A DNA stretch of 33,578 nt. Origin: a bacterium BMS3Abin11 (lineage in GTDB: Bacteria > Pseudomonadota > Gammaproteobacteria > BMS3Bbin11). How positions within the stretch are numbered: the first letter of the stretch is position 1; each line of letters begins with the position of its first letter. The position numbers were made by a program, and so were the translations under genes. Below are positions 25,554 through 33,578 of this stretch, in pieces. The stretch covers positions 1 through 33,578 of the forward strand of contig BDTD01000026.1 of assembly GCA_002897635.1 (NCBI GenBank), in the 5' to 3' direction. The notes under the pieces are model-generated. The model was given only the letters and a program-made list of their open reading frames with translations. It was not told the origin of the DNA and did no database searches.

Positions 25554-26047
25554 TTTCTACATTCTCCAAAATAGAATTATTTTATTGTGACTATCGCTAT
25601 AACTTATGAACGAGTACCTTTCATCTATTAATGTAGACCATTTATCTGTGAAAACAAGTACTTTATCGGTGATATCTAGAGGAAAATTTTGATGTTGCGA
25701 TTTTGCTACAGAAGTTATCTAGGCATGCATAGTGTTTATATTGGTGGATATTTAGGTGATGCATGTTCCATTTGTGCAACATTTCAATATCTCAGGATAT
25801 TCTTTTTCGCTGATTATGTAATATTTTCTGTCAATTGGGTTGATAGAATCCCAAACCATCACACAAACCCGTCCAGGTAAAAAGAAGAAAGGCTTTCACT
25901 ATTGCCGAATTCATCGAAGTAGGGGAAAATAGGACGTTTATGTGCCGAAAATATATTTGCTAGCTACGATATAAGATGCGACAGGGCAGTACTGCATTCT
26001 GACGTGGCGCAACCAGAAAGATTCAACATTTACCAAGAGGAAGTCCC
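25554..26047. other. Divergent intergenic region between PhnD-family copy B and tkt
   Basis: About 490 bp of AT-rich DNA should contain the promoters of both neighbours. A TATAAG at 25970-25975 lies 72 bp before the tkt start but has no clear -35 partner, so no promoter is called. I recognised no riboswitch. One small plus-strand frame (25692-25880) is listed separately as doubtful. Confidence 0.45.
25692..25880 (+). CDS. Doubtful small hypothetical protein, 62 aa
   Basis: The ATG at 25692 is preceded by AGAGGAAAA at a good spacing (about 9 nt), which is the main argument for translation. The product starts MLRFCYRSYLGMHSVYIGG, is rich in aromatic residues and has a hydrophobic stretch LRIFFFADYVIFSV that could be a membrane segment. 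I do not recognise a family. It may be a chance frame in AT-rich DNA; there is no neighbour-based support. Confidence 0.22.
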   Translation: MLRFCYRSYLGMHSVYIGGYLGDACSICATFQYLRIFFFADYVIFSVNWVDRIPNHHTNPSR

Positions 26048-28045
26048 ATGTCAGCAACTACCGATCGACGCAAACTGGCTAATGGCATACGTGCCCTGGC
26101 TATGGATGCCGTGCAGAAAGCAAACTCCGGCCATCCGGGTGCCCCTATGGGCATGGCAGATATCGCCGAGGTTCTTTATAACGATTTTATGAATCACAAT
26201 CCACTCAATCCACACTGGGTGGATCGTGATCGTTTTATTATGTCTAACGGACATGGCTCCATGCTGCCATATTCTGTCCTGCACCTGACCGGTTACGACC
26301 TGAGCATTGATGATATCAAGGCATTCCGTCAGTTACATTCCAAAACACCGGGTCACCCTGAATACGGTTATACCCCCGGTATAGAAACGACTACTGGCCC
26401 ACTTGGTCAGGGGATCACCAATGGTGTCGGCATGGCGATAGCCGAGAAAGTACTGGCGGCGCATTTCAATCGTGATGGTCACGAGGTGGTAGACCATAAT
26501 ACTTATGTCTTTCTTGGCGACGGCTGCATGATGGAAGGTATTTCTCACGAAGCCTGTTCACTGGCCGGTACCCTGGGCCTGGGCAAGCTGATTGCTTTCT
26601 ATGATGACAACAACATCTCTATCGATGGTGAGGTTGAAGGCTGGTTTACAGATGATACACCTAAACGTTTTGATGCCTACAACTGGCATGTTGTTAGAGA
26701 TGTTGACGGTCATGATGGTGAAGCTATCAAGGTTGCGATTGAAGAAGCACTTACGGTAACCGATAAGCCTTCATTGATCTGTTGCAAAACCATAATTGGT
26801 TTTGGTTCACCAAACAAGAGTGGCAAGGAAGATTGTCATGGTGCGCCACTGGGTGAGGAAGAAATCGCACTGACCCGCAAGGCACTGGGCTGGGAATATG
26901 GCCCTTTCGAGATACCGGATGATGTCTATGCTGGCTGGGATGCAAAGGCCAAAGGCACTGCTGCCGAGTCTGCATGGAATGACAGCTTTGCGGCCTATAA
27001 GGCCGCACATCCTGAGCTCGCTGCTGAATTTGAGCGTCGTATTGACGGCAAGCGAGTTGATGGCTGGGAAGCTAAAGCCGATGCCTATATTGCCGGGGTC
27101 AATGCAAAAGCTGAAACCATTGCTTCACGCAAGGCGTCACAGAATGCGATTGCCGGCATGTTCTCTTTCACACCTGAGTTCATGGGTGGCTCTGCAGATC
27201 TGGCCGGGTCAAATCTGACATTTGTCGGCGATTCTGTTGCCATGCGTCACGATATCGCCGATGCCAATTACATCAACTACGGTGTGCGTGAATTTGCCAT
27301 GACAGCCATTATTAATGGTATTTCACTGCATGGCGGCTTTGTTGCTTATGGCGCGACTTTTCTGATTTTCTCCGATTATGCCCGCAATGCACTCCGCATG
27401 GCGGCATTGATGAAGATACAGAACATCGAGGTCTATACCCATGACTCTATTGGTCTGGGTGAAGATGGTCCTACGCATCAGCCGGTTGAGCAGGTAGCGA
27501 CCCTTCGCATGATGCCGAATATGACCGTATGGCGCCCCTGTGATGCGGTTGAGTCCGCGGTATGCTGGAAAGAAGCGATCAAGAATACAACTGGCCCGTG
27601 TTCGCTAGTCTTCTCGCGCCAGAATCTGGATCATCAGGCTCGGAGTGACGAACAGATTAAAAACATCGAAAAGGGCGGTTATATACTGCGTGACTGCAAC
27701 GGTACACCGGATGCAATCATCATTGCCACCGGTTCTGAAGTCAGTCTTGCTACGGCTGCAGCTGAAGCACTTTCTGGCAAGAATATCCGCGTCGTCTCTA
27801 TGCCGTGCACCCGTGTATTTGATGCACAGGATGAGGCCTATCGTGAGTCTGTACTGCCTTCAGCAGTTCGGGCGCGTGTTGCTGTGGAAGCCGGCGTCAG
27901 TGGCTTCTGGTACAAATATGTTGGTTTTGATGGCAAGGTCGTCGGTATCGACAGATTTGGTGAGTCTGCACCGGCCAGTGATTTATTTAAAGAGTTCGGC
28001 TTTACCGCTGATAATGTTGTCAGCACAGTAGAGTCAGTACTTTAA
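26048..28045 (+). CDS. tkt: Transketolase
   Basis: This thiamine-diphosphate enzyme transfers two-carbon units between sugar phosphates in the pentose phosphate and Calvin cycles. The 665 residues contain [13 protein letters not shown] near residue 25, [14 protein letters not shown] near 117, the ThDP/Mg motif [18 protein letters not shown] near 157 with DDNNISIDG, and the pyrimidine-domain signatures [22 protein letters not shown] and [18 protein letters not shown]. The start is preceded by a strong AGAGGAAG. It is the first gene of a tkt-gap-pgk-pyk-fba cluster, an arrangement associated with Calvin-cycle operation in autotrophic proteobacteria; RuBisCO is not in the window. An 82-nt gap separates it from gap, with no terminator in it. 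Confidence 0.97.
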   Translation: MSATTDRRKLANGIRALAMDAVQKANSGHPGAPMGMADIAEVLYNDFMNHNPLNPHWVDRDRFIMSNGHGSMLPYSVLHLTGYDLSIDDIKAFRQLHSKTPGHPEYGYTPGIETTTGPLGQGITNGVGMAIAEKVLAAHFNRDGHEVVDHNTYVFLGDGCMMEGISHEACSLAGTLGLGKLIAFYDDNNISIDGEVEGWFTDDTPKRFDAYNWHVVRDVDGHDGEAIKVAIEEALTVTDKPSLICCKTIIGFGSPNKSGKEDCHGAPLGEEEIALTRKALGWEYGPFEIPDDVYAGWDAKAKGTAAESAWNDSFAAYKAAHPELAAEFERRIDGKRVDGWEAKADAYIAGVNAKAETIASRKASQNAIAGMFSFTPEFMGGSADLAGSNLTFVGDSVAMRHDIADANYINYGVREFAMTAIINGISLHGGFVAYGATFLIFSDYARNALRMAALMKIQNIEVYTHDSIGLGEDGPTHQPVEQVATLRMMPNMTVWRPCDAVESAVCWKEAIKNTTGPCSLVFSRQNLDHQARSDEQIKNIEKGGYILRDCNGTPDAIIIATGSEVSLATAAAEALSGKNIRVVSMPCTRVFDAQDEAYRESVLPSAVRARVAVEAGVSGFWYKYVGFDGKVVGIDRFGESAPASDLFKEFGFTADNVVSTVESVL

Positions 28046-28127
28046 CTGCAGGAGTCGAACAGCTGGTTCTGTTCTACAGCAGATGCAGAGTGACAGATTT
28101 ATTTTTTCTTATCAGGAGTATTTTTAG

Positions 28128-29129
<1,002 letters not shown>

Positions 29130-29132
29130 ACG

Positions 29133-29238
29133 GATCTTTTTTCCGCTAGCGGCGTTGTCAGGATGTTTTGAGTGCTCACGTACTAAATGTACGCTCCGCG
29201 CTCAAAACAACCTTCCGCCTTGCTAGCGAAAAAAATCT
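29133..29238. repeat. Long imperfect palindrome between gap and pgk
   Basis: Starting 4 nt after the gap stop, the arm GATCTTTTTTCCGCTAGC is mirrored by GCTAGCGAAAAAAATC at the right end. An inner stem pairs GTTTTGAGTGCTCACGTAC (29165-29183) with GTACGCTCCGCGCTCAAAAC (29189-29208) around a 5-nt loop. The arms carry several mismatches and small gaps. It would fold into a long cruciform or RNA hairpin. Its composition suggests an intergenic repeat element rather than a simple terminator. Confidence 0.7.
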
Positions 29239-29269
29239 CTCGCTTAGTTCGTTTGTAATACGGACTGTC

Positions 29270-29297
29270 ACCAGCCCGTTAGGGCTGGTTGATTTTT
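29270..29297 (+). terminator. Rho-independent terminator downstream of gap
   Basis: An 8-bp stem pairs ACCAGCCC (29270-29277) with GGGCTGGT (29282-29289) around GTTA, followed by TGATTTTT. It lies about 140 nt after gap and 90 nt before pgk, which suggests that gap transcription is attenuated before pgk. Confidence 0.75.
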
Positions 29298-29304
29298 CCA
29301 GGAG

Positions 29305-29336
29305 TTACTAAGCCGAATCATGGTTCGGCTTAGTAA
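29305..29336. repeat. Perfect 13-bp inverted repeat upstream of pgk
   Basis: TTACTAAGCCGAA (29305-29317) and TTCGGCTTAGTAA (29324-29336) are perfect inverted copies around the 6-nt centre TCATGG. It lies 50 nt before the pgk start and 8 nt after the gap terminator T-run. No T-run follows it, so it is not a standard terminator. It could be an operator for a dimeric regulator or an mRNA-stabilising 5' hairpin for pgk. Confidence 0.85.
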
Positions 29337-29386
29337 ATGCCAGGTATTTGGTGTTTTGCATAATGTTTTTACTTAAGGGGTTTTAA

Positions 29387-30559
29387 ATGTCAGTAACCAA
29401 AATGACTGATCTTGATCTGGCAGGAAAGCGCCTGCTGATTCGTCAGGATCTAAATGTACCGATCAAAGATGGCAAGGTCAGCTCCGATAAACGCATCCGT
29501 GCATCATTGCCTACCATTGAGTACTGTATTAACGCCGGTGCCCGTGTAATGTTGATGTCACATCTCGGCCGTCCGACAGAAGGCGAGCCTGCTGCTGAGT
29601 TTTCCATGCAGCCTGTGGCCGACCATCTGTCTAAACTGCTTGGCAAAGAAGTACGCCTGGTAACTGACTATCTTGATCATGCCCCCGAGCTTGCCGATGG
29701 TGATGTAGTTCTACTTGAGAACTGTCGTTTCAATGTTGGCGAAAAGAAAAATGATGATGTGTTAGCAAAACAATATGCATCATTATGTGACATCTATGTC
29801 ATGGATGCCTTTGGTACGGCCCACCGTGCCCAGGCATCCACCTATGGCGCGGGCGTGTTTGCCCCTGTCGCCTGCGCTGGCCCTTTACTGGCGGGTGAGC
29901 TGGAAGCCCTGGGAAAAGCACTGGGTAACCCGGCCCGTCCAATGGCGGCCATCGTCGGTGGTTCCAAAGTATCGACTAAATTAACCGTGCTCGATGCACT
30001 TTCCCGTGTTGTCGATCAGTTGATCCCGGGCGGCGGTATTGCTAACACTTTCATTGCCGCCTGTGGTTTCAATGTCGGGAAGTCATTGTATGAGGAGGAT
30101 CTCATTCCTGAAGCAAAGCGCTTGATGGAAGCCGCTATAGCCAGGGGTGGCGAGATACCCGTACCGACGGATGTAGTTGTCGGAAAGGAATTTTCTGAGA
30201 CTGCTGAAGCCATCGTTAAAAAGGTTGAGGATGTTGAAGACGACGACATGATATTTGATATCGGTCCAGAAACTGCTGCACATTTTGCCGACATAATGAA
30301 AGAGGCGGGTACTATCGTCTGGAATGGTCCTGTCGGTGTATTTGAATTCGATCAGTTTGGTGAAGGGACAAAAACACTGGGCCTGGCGATCGCTGAGTCG
30401 AAGGCATTCTCGATTGCAGGTGGTGGTGATACTCTGGCTGCCGTCGAGAAATACAATATCGCTGACAAAGTGTCTTATATATCAACCGGTGGTGGTGCAT
30501 TCCTGGAGTTCCTTGAAGGTAAGAAACTGCCTGCGGTGGCTATGCTGGAAGCTAAATAA
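29387..30559 (+). CDS. pgk: Phosphoglycerate kinase
   Basis: This monomeric two-domain kinase transfers phosphate between 1,3-bisphosphoglycerate and ADP. Signatures are [10 protein letters not shown] near residue 20 (family: RVDLNVP), the substrate arginine loop [11 protein letters not shown] near 60, [30 protein letters not shown] near 190 and the ATP-side [13 protein letters not shown] near 310, with [12 protein letters not shown] and [13 protein letters not shown] at the end. The 390-residue length is normal. It is preceded by AAGGGG at a workable spacing. pyk follows after 25 nt, so the two are co-transcribed. The upstream palindrome and terminator suggest its own control. Confidence 0.97.
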   Translation: MSVTKMTDLDLAGKRLLIRQDLNVPIKDGKVSSDKRIRASLPTIEYCINAGARVMLMSHLGRPTEGEPAAEFSMQPVADHLSKLLGKEVRLVTDYLDHAPELADGDVVLLENCRFNVGEKKNDDVLAKQYASLCDIYVMDAFGTAHRAQASTYGAGVFAPVACAGPLLAGELEALGKALGNPARPMAAIVGGSKVSTKLTVLDALSRVVDQLIPGGGIANTFIAACGFNVGKSLYEEDLIPEAKRLMEAAIARGGEIPVPTDVVVGKEFSETAEAIVKKVEDVEDDDMIFDIGPETAAHFADIMKEAGTIVWNGPVGVFEFDQFGEGTKTLGLAIAESKAFSIAGGGDTLAAVEKYNIADKVSYISTGGGAFLEFLEGKKLPAVAMLEAK

Positions 30560-30584
30560 CCAATTACTGGAGCAGTACATATAA

Positions 30585-32042
30585 ATGCCAATACCCCGGC
30601 GCACGAAGATTGTAGCAACTATTGGTCCTGCGACCGAAAGCCCCAAAATGCTTAGAAGATTGATTAGGGCAGGGGTAGATGTTGTACGTGTCAATTTCTC
30701 ACACGGCAGTCCTGAAGAACACATTGAGCGAGCCAGAAATATCCGCGAGGCAGCAGAAAAAGTTGGTCGCCATGTTGGTATTCTTGCAGACCTGCAGGGG
30801 CCAAAAATTCGCATAGAACGCTTTAAAGATGGGTTTATTGATCTTGAAGATAATCATGCATTCACCCTTGATGCTGCATTGGGTGTTAATGAAGGTGATG
30901 AAAACGCTGTAGGTTTAACCTATAAAGCCCTGGCCGAAGACGTAAATGCAGGTGATGTTTTATTACTTGATGATGGCCTGATAGTGCTAAAGGTGAATGA
31001 TGTCACTGGCAGCAAGATTAATTGCACTGTAGAGGTTGGCGGCAAGCTGAGTAATCACAAGGGTGTGAATCGTCAGGGTGGTGGTTTGTCAGCGGGTGCG
31101 TTGACAGAAAAAGACAAGAAGGACATCAAGCTGGCAGCCGCTATGGAGGCTGATTTTCTGGCTGTTTCATTTGTCCGTTGTGCGGAAGATGTGCATGAAG
31201 CCAGACGTCTGCTACATGAAGCGGGTAGCGATGCATGGATCGTTTCCAAAATTGAACGCGCAGAAGCCATTGATGTCATCGAAGAAATTACACTCGCATC
31301 GGATGTTTTGATGGTTGCGCGTGGTGACCTTGGCGTCGAAATTGGGGATGCTGAGATCACTGCAGTACAGAAAAAAATTATCTCCCAGGGCCGCAATCTG
31401 GATCGTGTGGTCATCACTGCGACACAGATGCTGGAGTCAATGATCGACAAGCAGATGCCGACACGGGCAGAAGTGACTGACGTGGCGAATGCTGTGCTAG
31501 ATGGTACCGATGCAGTAATGCTGTCAGCTGAAACGGCAGTCGGAAAATTCCCGGTCAAGGCGATTAAGGCGATGGATAGAATTTGTCGTGGTGCAGAGAA
31601 ACACCGCGGAGATATTGTTAGAGAATCCCGAAACGATGAAAGTTTTGAACGCATAGATGAGGCGATTGCCAAAGCCTGTATGTATACAGCAAACAGGCTG
31701 CACGTTCGTGCAATTATTGCCATGACAGAGTCCGGCGCCACGGCGCTGTGGATGTCACGCATTAGTTCAGGGCTGCCTATCTATGCCATGTCCAGCCAGG
31801 ACAGGACATTACGCCAGGCATCGATGTACCGGGGCGTAGAACCAATTAAATTCAATACCCCAAGTAGATCTCATGTGAGGGTTAACGCTGAGGTGCTGAA
31901 AGTCCTCAAAGAGCGTGGCGCTATCGAGGATGGTGATACGGTTATCATCTCGAAGGGGGATCTGGCAGGTAAACAGGGTGGCACCAATGCAATGAAAATT
32001 CTGCGTGTTGGTGACGATGAACCGCAGGAGGACGAACAGTAG
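30585..32042 (+). CDS. pyk: Pyruvate kinase
   Basis: This enzyme converts phosphoenolpyruvate and ADP to pyruvate and ATP. The 485 residues open with RRTKIVATIGPATESP and RAGVDVVRVNFSHG, then LADLQGPKIRIERF. The catalytic lysine region is WIVSKIERAEAIDVIEEI, the metal site is MVARGDLGVEIGD, followed by TATQMLESMID and LSAETAVGKFPVKAI. The C-terminal allosteric domain is present (MTESGATALWMSRISSG, then GAIEDGDTVIISKG). It lies 25 nt after pgk and 93 nt before fba. Pyruvate kinase inside this cluster allows carbon fixed through the neighbouring enzymes to leave towards pyruvate. Confidence 0.96.
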   Translation: MPIPRRTKIVATIGPATESPKMLRRLIRAGVDVVRVNFSHGSPEEHIERARNIREAAEKVGRHVGILADLQGPKIRIERFKDGFIDLEDNHAFTLDAALGVNEGDENAVGLTYKALAEDVNAGDVLLLDDGLIVLKVNDVTGSKINCTVEVGGKLSNHKGVNRQGGGLSAGALTEKDKKDIKLAAAMEADFLAVSFVRCAEDVHEARRLLHEAGSDAWIVSKIERAEAIDVIEEITLASDVLMVARGDLGVEIGDAEITAVQKKIISQGRNLDRVVITATQMLESMIDKQMPTRAEVTDVANAVLDGTDAVMLSAETAVGKFPVKAIKAMDRICRGAEKHRGDIVRESRNDESFERIDEAIAKACMYTANRLHVRAIIAMTESGATALWMSRISSGLPIYAMSSQDRTLRQASMYRGVEPIKFNTPSRSHVRVNAEVLKVLKERGAIEDGDTVIISKGDLAGKQGGTNAMKILRVGDDEPQEDEQ

Positions 32043-32135
32043 ATAGACTAATCGAACAATGTATGCGGCCACAAGAGGTTTGTTAGCATACATTTTGAAA
32101 CACACAGATTTTAGACACCTATAAAGGAGATAGAT

Positions 32136-33173
32136 ATGGCTCTTATTTCAATGCGACAATTGCTGGATTATGCGGCAGAAAACGATTTTGGTATGCCAGC
32201 ATTTAATGTAAACAATATGGAACAGGTACATGCCATCATGCGGGCGGCCGATGCCGTCGATGCACCTGTTATCATGCAGGGATCAGCTGGTGCTCGTTCA
32301 TATGCAGGTGAATCATTTCTACGTCACATAATTACTGCGGCGGTCGAACAGTATCCGCATATTCCTGTTGTAATGCACCAGGATCACGGTTCAGAGCCGG
32401 CAGTTTGTTTGCGCTCAATCCAGTCAGGTTTTTCTTCAGTTATGATGGATGGCTCTCTGATGGCAGACATGAAGACACCCTCATCATTTGAATACAATGT
32501 AGAAGTAACCAGAAAGGTTGTCGATATGGCACATGCCGGCGGTGTTTCGGTTGAAGGCGAACTGGGTTGCCTGGGTTCGCTGGAAACCGGCGAGATGGGT
32601 GAAGAAGATGGCCACGGAGCAGAAGGCAAGCTGGACATGGGTATGCTACTGACCGATGTCGAAGAAGCGGCGACTTTTGTTGAGCAGACCGGTGTTGATG
32701 CTCTGGCAATCGCTATTGGTACTTCACACGGTGCTTACAAATTCACCAAAGAACCGACTGGTGATATTTTGCGTATTGATCGTATTAAGGAAATTCATAA
32801 TCGTATACCTAATACCCATCTGGTTATGCACGGCTCCTCTTCAGTACCGCAGGACTGGCTGGAAGTCATCAACAACTACGGTGGCGACATGGGTCAGACC
32901 TACGGTGTACCAGTAGAAGAAATACAGGAAGGTATCAAGCACGGTGTCGCAAAGGTCAATATTGATACTGACCTGCGTATGGCGTCTACGGGTGCAATAC
33001 GTAGATTCCTTAGCGAGAATCCATCTGTCTTTGATCCTCGCAAATTCCTCAAGGCATCGACCGATGCAATGGCGGAAATCTGTAAGGCCCGTTATGAAGC
33101 ATTTGGTTGTGTCGGGCATGCCAGTAAGATCAAGGCGAAGCGTCTGGAAGATATGGTTTCTTTTTATAGTTAG
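32136..33173 (+). CDS. fba: Fructose-bisphosphate aldolase, class II
   Basis: This zinc-dependent aldolase of 345 residues matches the subtype often found with Calvin-cycle genes. The start [20 protein letters not shown] and [14 protein letters not shown] is typical; zinc-binding histidines lie in [10 protein letters not shown] and later in [10 protein letters not shown] and [13 protein letters not shown], with the glycine-rich [14 protein letters not shown] between. [17 protein letters not shown] is the substrate phosphate segment. It could act on fructose 1,6-bisphosphate and, by family knowledge, often on sedoheptulose bisphosphate, which would pair with the transketolase. It has a strong AAGGAG and is followed by a terminator, so it ends the cluster. 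Confidence 0.97.
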   Translation: MALISMRQLLDYAAENDFGMPAFNVNNMEQVHAIMRAADAVDAPVIMQGSAGARSYAGESFLRHIITAAVEQYPHIPVVMHQDHGSEPAVCLRSIQSGFSSVMMDGSLMADMKTPSSFEYNVEVTRKVVDMAHAGGVSVEGELGCLGSLETGEMGEEDGHGAEGKLDMGMLLTDVEEAATFVEQTGVDALAIAIGTSHGAYKFTKEPTGDILRIDRIKEIHNRIPNTHLVMHGSSSVPQDWLEVINNYGGDMGQTYGVPVEEIQEGIKHGVAKVNIDTDLRMASTGAIRRFLSENPSVFDPRKFLKASTDAMAEICKARYEAFGCVGHASKIKAKRLEDMVSFYS

Positions 33174-33192
33174 GCTATTTTTTCTGCTAAAT

Positions 33193-33228
33193 ACGGGTGT
33201 GGGGGTTTCCCTTACGCCCGTTTTTTTA
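33193..33228 (+). terminator. Rho-independent terminator after fba
   Basis: ACGGGTGT (33193-33200) pairs with ACGCCCGT (33214-33221) with one G-U pair; the inner GGG/CCC extends the stem, and seven or more T follow. It lies 20 nt beyond the fba stop and closes the carbon cluster. Confidence 0.88.
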
Positions 33229-33300
33229 TGAACCTGGTTAAAAAAGGCGTTTTAGGTATTACGTGTTACGTTTTACGGAAATAATTGAAATCGTAAATCG

Positions 33301-33449
33301 TTAAAGTTCTTTAACAGCTTCGAGTACTTCATCAGTATGCCCCTTTACTTTCACCTTCCTGCCTTTTAAATCGGATAATTTAATGACCGATCTGATGTTG
33401 CCTGTACTTCGCAATCTGGAATTTTCTGATCTATTTTGGGTGCTGACAT
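33301..33449 (-). pseudogene. Broken Bcp/PrxQ-type peroxiredoxin gene (frameshift plus internal deletion)
   Basis: From the ATG at 33449, preceded by AGGGA, the frame reads MSAPKIDQKIPDCEVQATSD and RSL, then runs into NYPI and a stop. Moving one base aligns it again as KLSDLKGRKVKVKGHTDEVL and EAVKEL up to a TAA at 33301-33303. The first part is the N-terminus of a thiol peroxidase of the Bcp/PrxQ family (pattern ..KLSDLKGK.VVLYFYPKD..PGCT), and KVKGHTDEVLEAVKEL is its usual C-terminus. The roughly 100 residues between, including the peroxidatic cysteine, are missing. So the gene has lost its core, apparently by joining at a shared RKVK-type stretch, and also carries a one-base deletion (149 nt instead of 150). 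It is non-functional. Confidence 0.75.
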
Positions 33450-33495
33450 TTTTTAATCCCTATGGGCATAATTCCCCGTGGCTTGCCACGAAAAC

Positions 33496-33566
33496 TGTAG
33501 GTGCGAATTCATTCGCACAATGTGCATAAACATTGGCATCGCTGTGCGAATGAATTCGCACCTACA
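33496..33566. repeat. REP-like inverted pair (BIME-like), perfect 24-bp arms
   Basis: Arms 33496-33519 and 33543-33566 are perfect inverted copies of each other, separated by 23 bp. Each arm is itself a small palindrome, GTGCGAA-TTCA-TTCGCAC, flanked by TGTAG or CTACA. A further small hairpin, CGTGG-CTTG-CCACG, lies just before at 33477-33490. The layout of two short palindromes in opposite orientation is that of a bacterial interspersed mosaic element. A RAYT transposase remnant at the other end of the window is the enzyme type known to mobilise REPs. Confidence 0.85.
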
Positions 33567-33578
33567 TTTAATACCCCG

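Noticed and set aside
28057-28074. Hairpin GAACAG-CTGGTT-CTGTTC between tkt and gap as a terminator
   Set aside because: The stem is only 6 bp and no T-run follows directly, so tkt and gap are more likely co-transcribed.
31073-31762. 229-aa open frame on the minus strand opposite pyk
   Set aside because: It lies entirely within the pyruvate kinase gene, which has complete family motifs, and its product is a Ser/Thr/Ala-rich sequence of the sort produced by antisense reading; no ribosome-binding site or family match.

Overview
The window looks like the chromosome of a gammaproteobacterium, probably a chemoautotrophic (sulfur-oxidiser-like) lineage. Three things point that way. The block gshB-tonB-yqgE-ruvX-pyrR-pyrB-pyrC' facing away from pilGHIJ-chpA-chpC matches the gene order I know from Pseudomonas aeruginosa. 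The glutamate-cysteine ligase is the Acidithiobacillus-type enzyme rather than the E. coli type. The right end carries tkt-gap-pgk-pyk-fba, with a class II aldolase of the kind common beside Calvin-cycle genes. The lineage assignment is inference; no rRNA or RuBisCO gene is visible here, and I saw no tRNA.

Layout. Positions 1-464 are a decayed left margin with a remnant of a REP-associated tyrosine transposase (RAYT). Positions 465-12848 hold fifteen minus-strand genes packed head to tail, nine of the junctions being 4-nt start/stop overlaps. In transcription order they are gshA and gshB (glutathione), apbE, a NusG-domain-II protein and a Gx-family membrane protein (an extracytosolic flavin module), a tonB3-like gene, yqgE, ruvX, pyrR, pyrB and an inactive pyrC' (pyrimidines), a thioredoxin, purC (purines), a DUF3445 haem N-demethylase-like gene, and gluQ. 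A 204-bp element with inverted-repeat ends interrupts this run.

An intergenic region of about 500 bp with a perfect 21-bp tandem repeat separates this run from the plus-strand chemosensory operon for type IV pili (13341-23325): a possible 14-codon leader ORF coupled to pilG, then pilG, pilH, pilI, pilJ, a 1974-residue chpA and chpC. The methyltransferase (pilK) and methylesterase (chpB) known from P. aeruginosa are absent from the cluster.

Two paralogous PhnD-family periplasmic binding proteins follow on the minus strand (23508-25553), with no transporter genes beside them. The right end (26048-33173) is a plus-strand central-carbon cluster: transketolase, GAPDH, phosphoglycerate kinase, pyruvate kinase and class II FBP aldolase, with terminators after gap and fba and two conspicuous palindromes between gap and pgk. 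The window closes with a frameshifted, internally deleted peroxiredoxin (Bcp/PrxQ) gene and a pair of REP-like palindromes.

I did not find a clearly new multi-gene system. The most unusual signals are the leader ORF and tandem repeat ahead of pilG, the flavin module inside the glutathione/tonB/pyr run with its inserted mobile-like element, the orphan PhnD pair, and the palindromes between gap and pgk.
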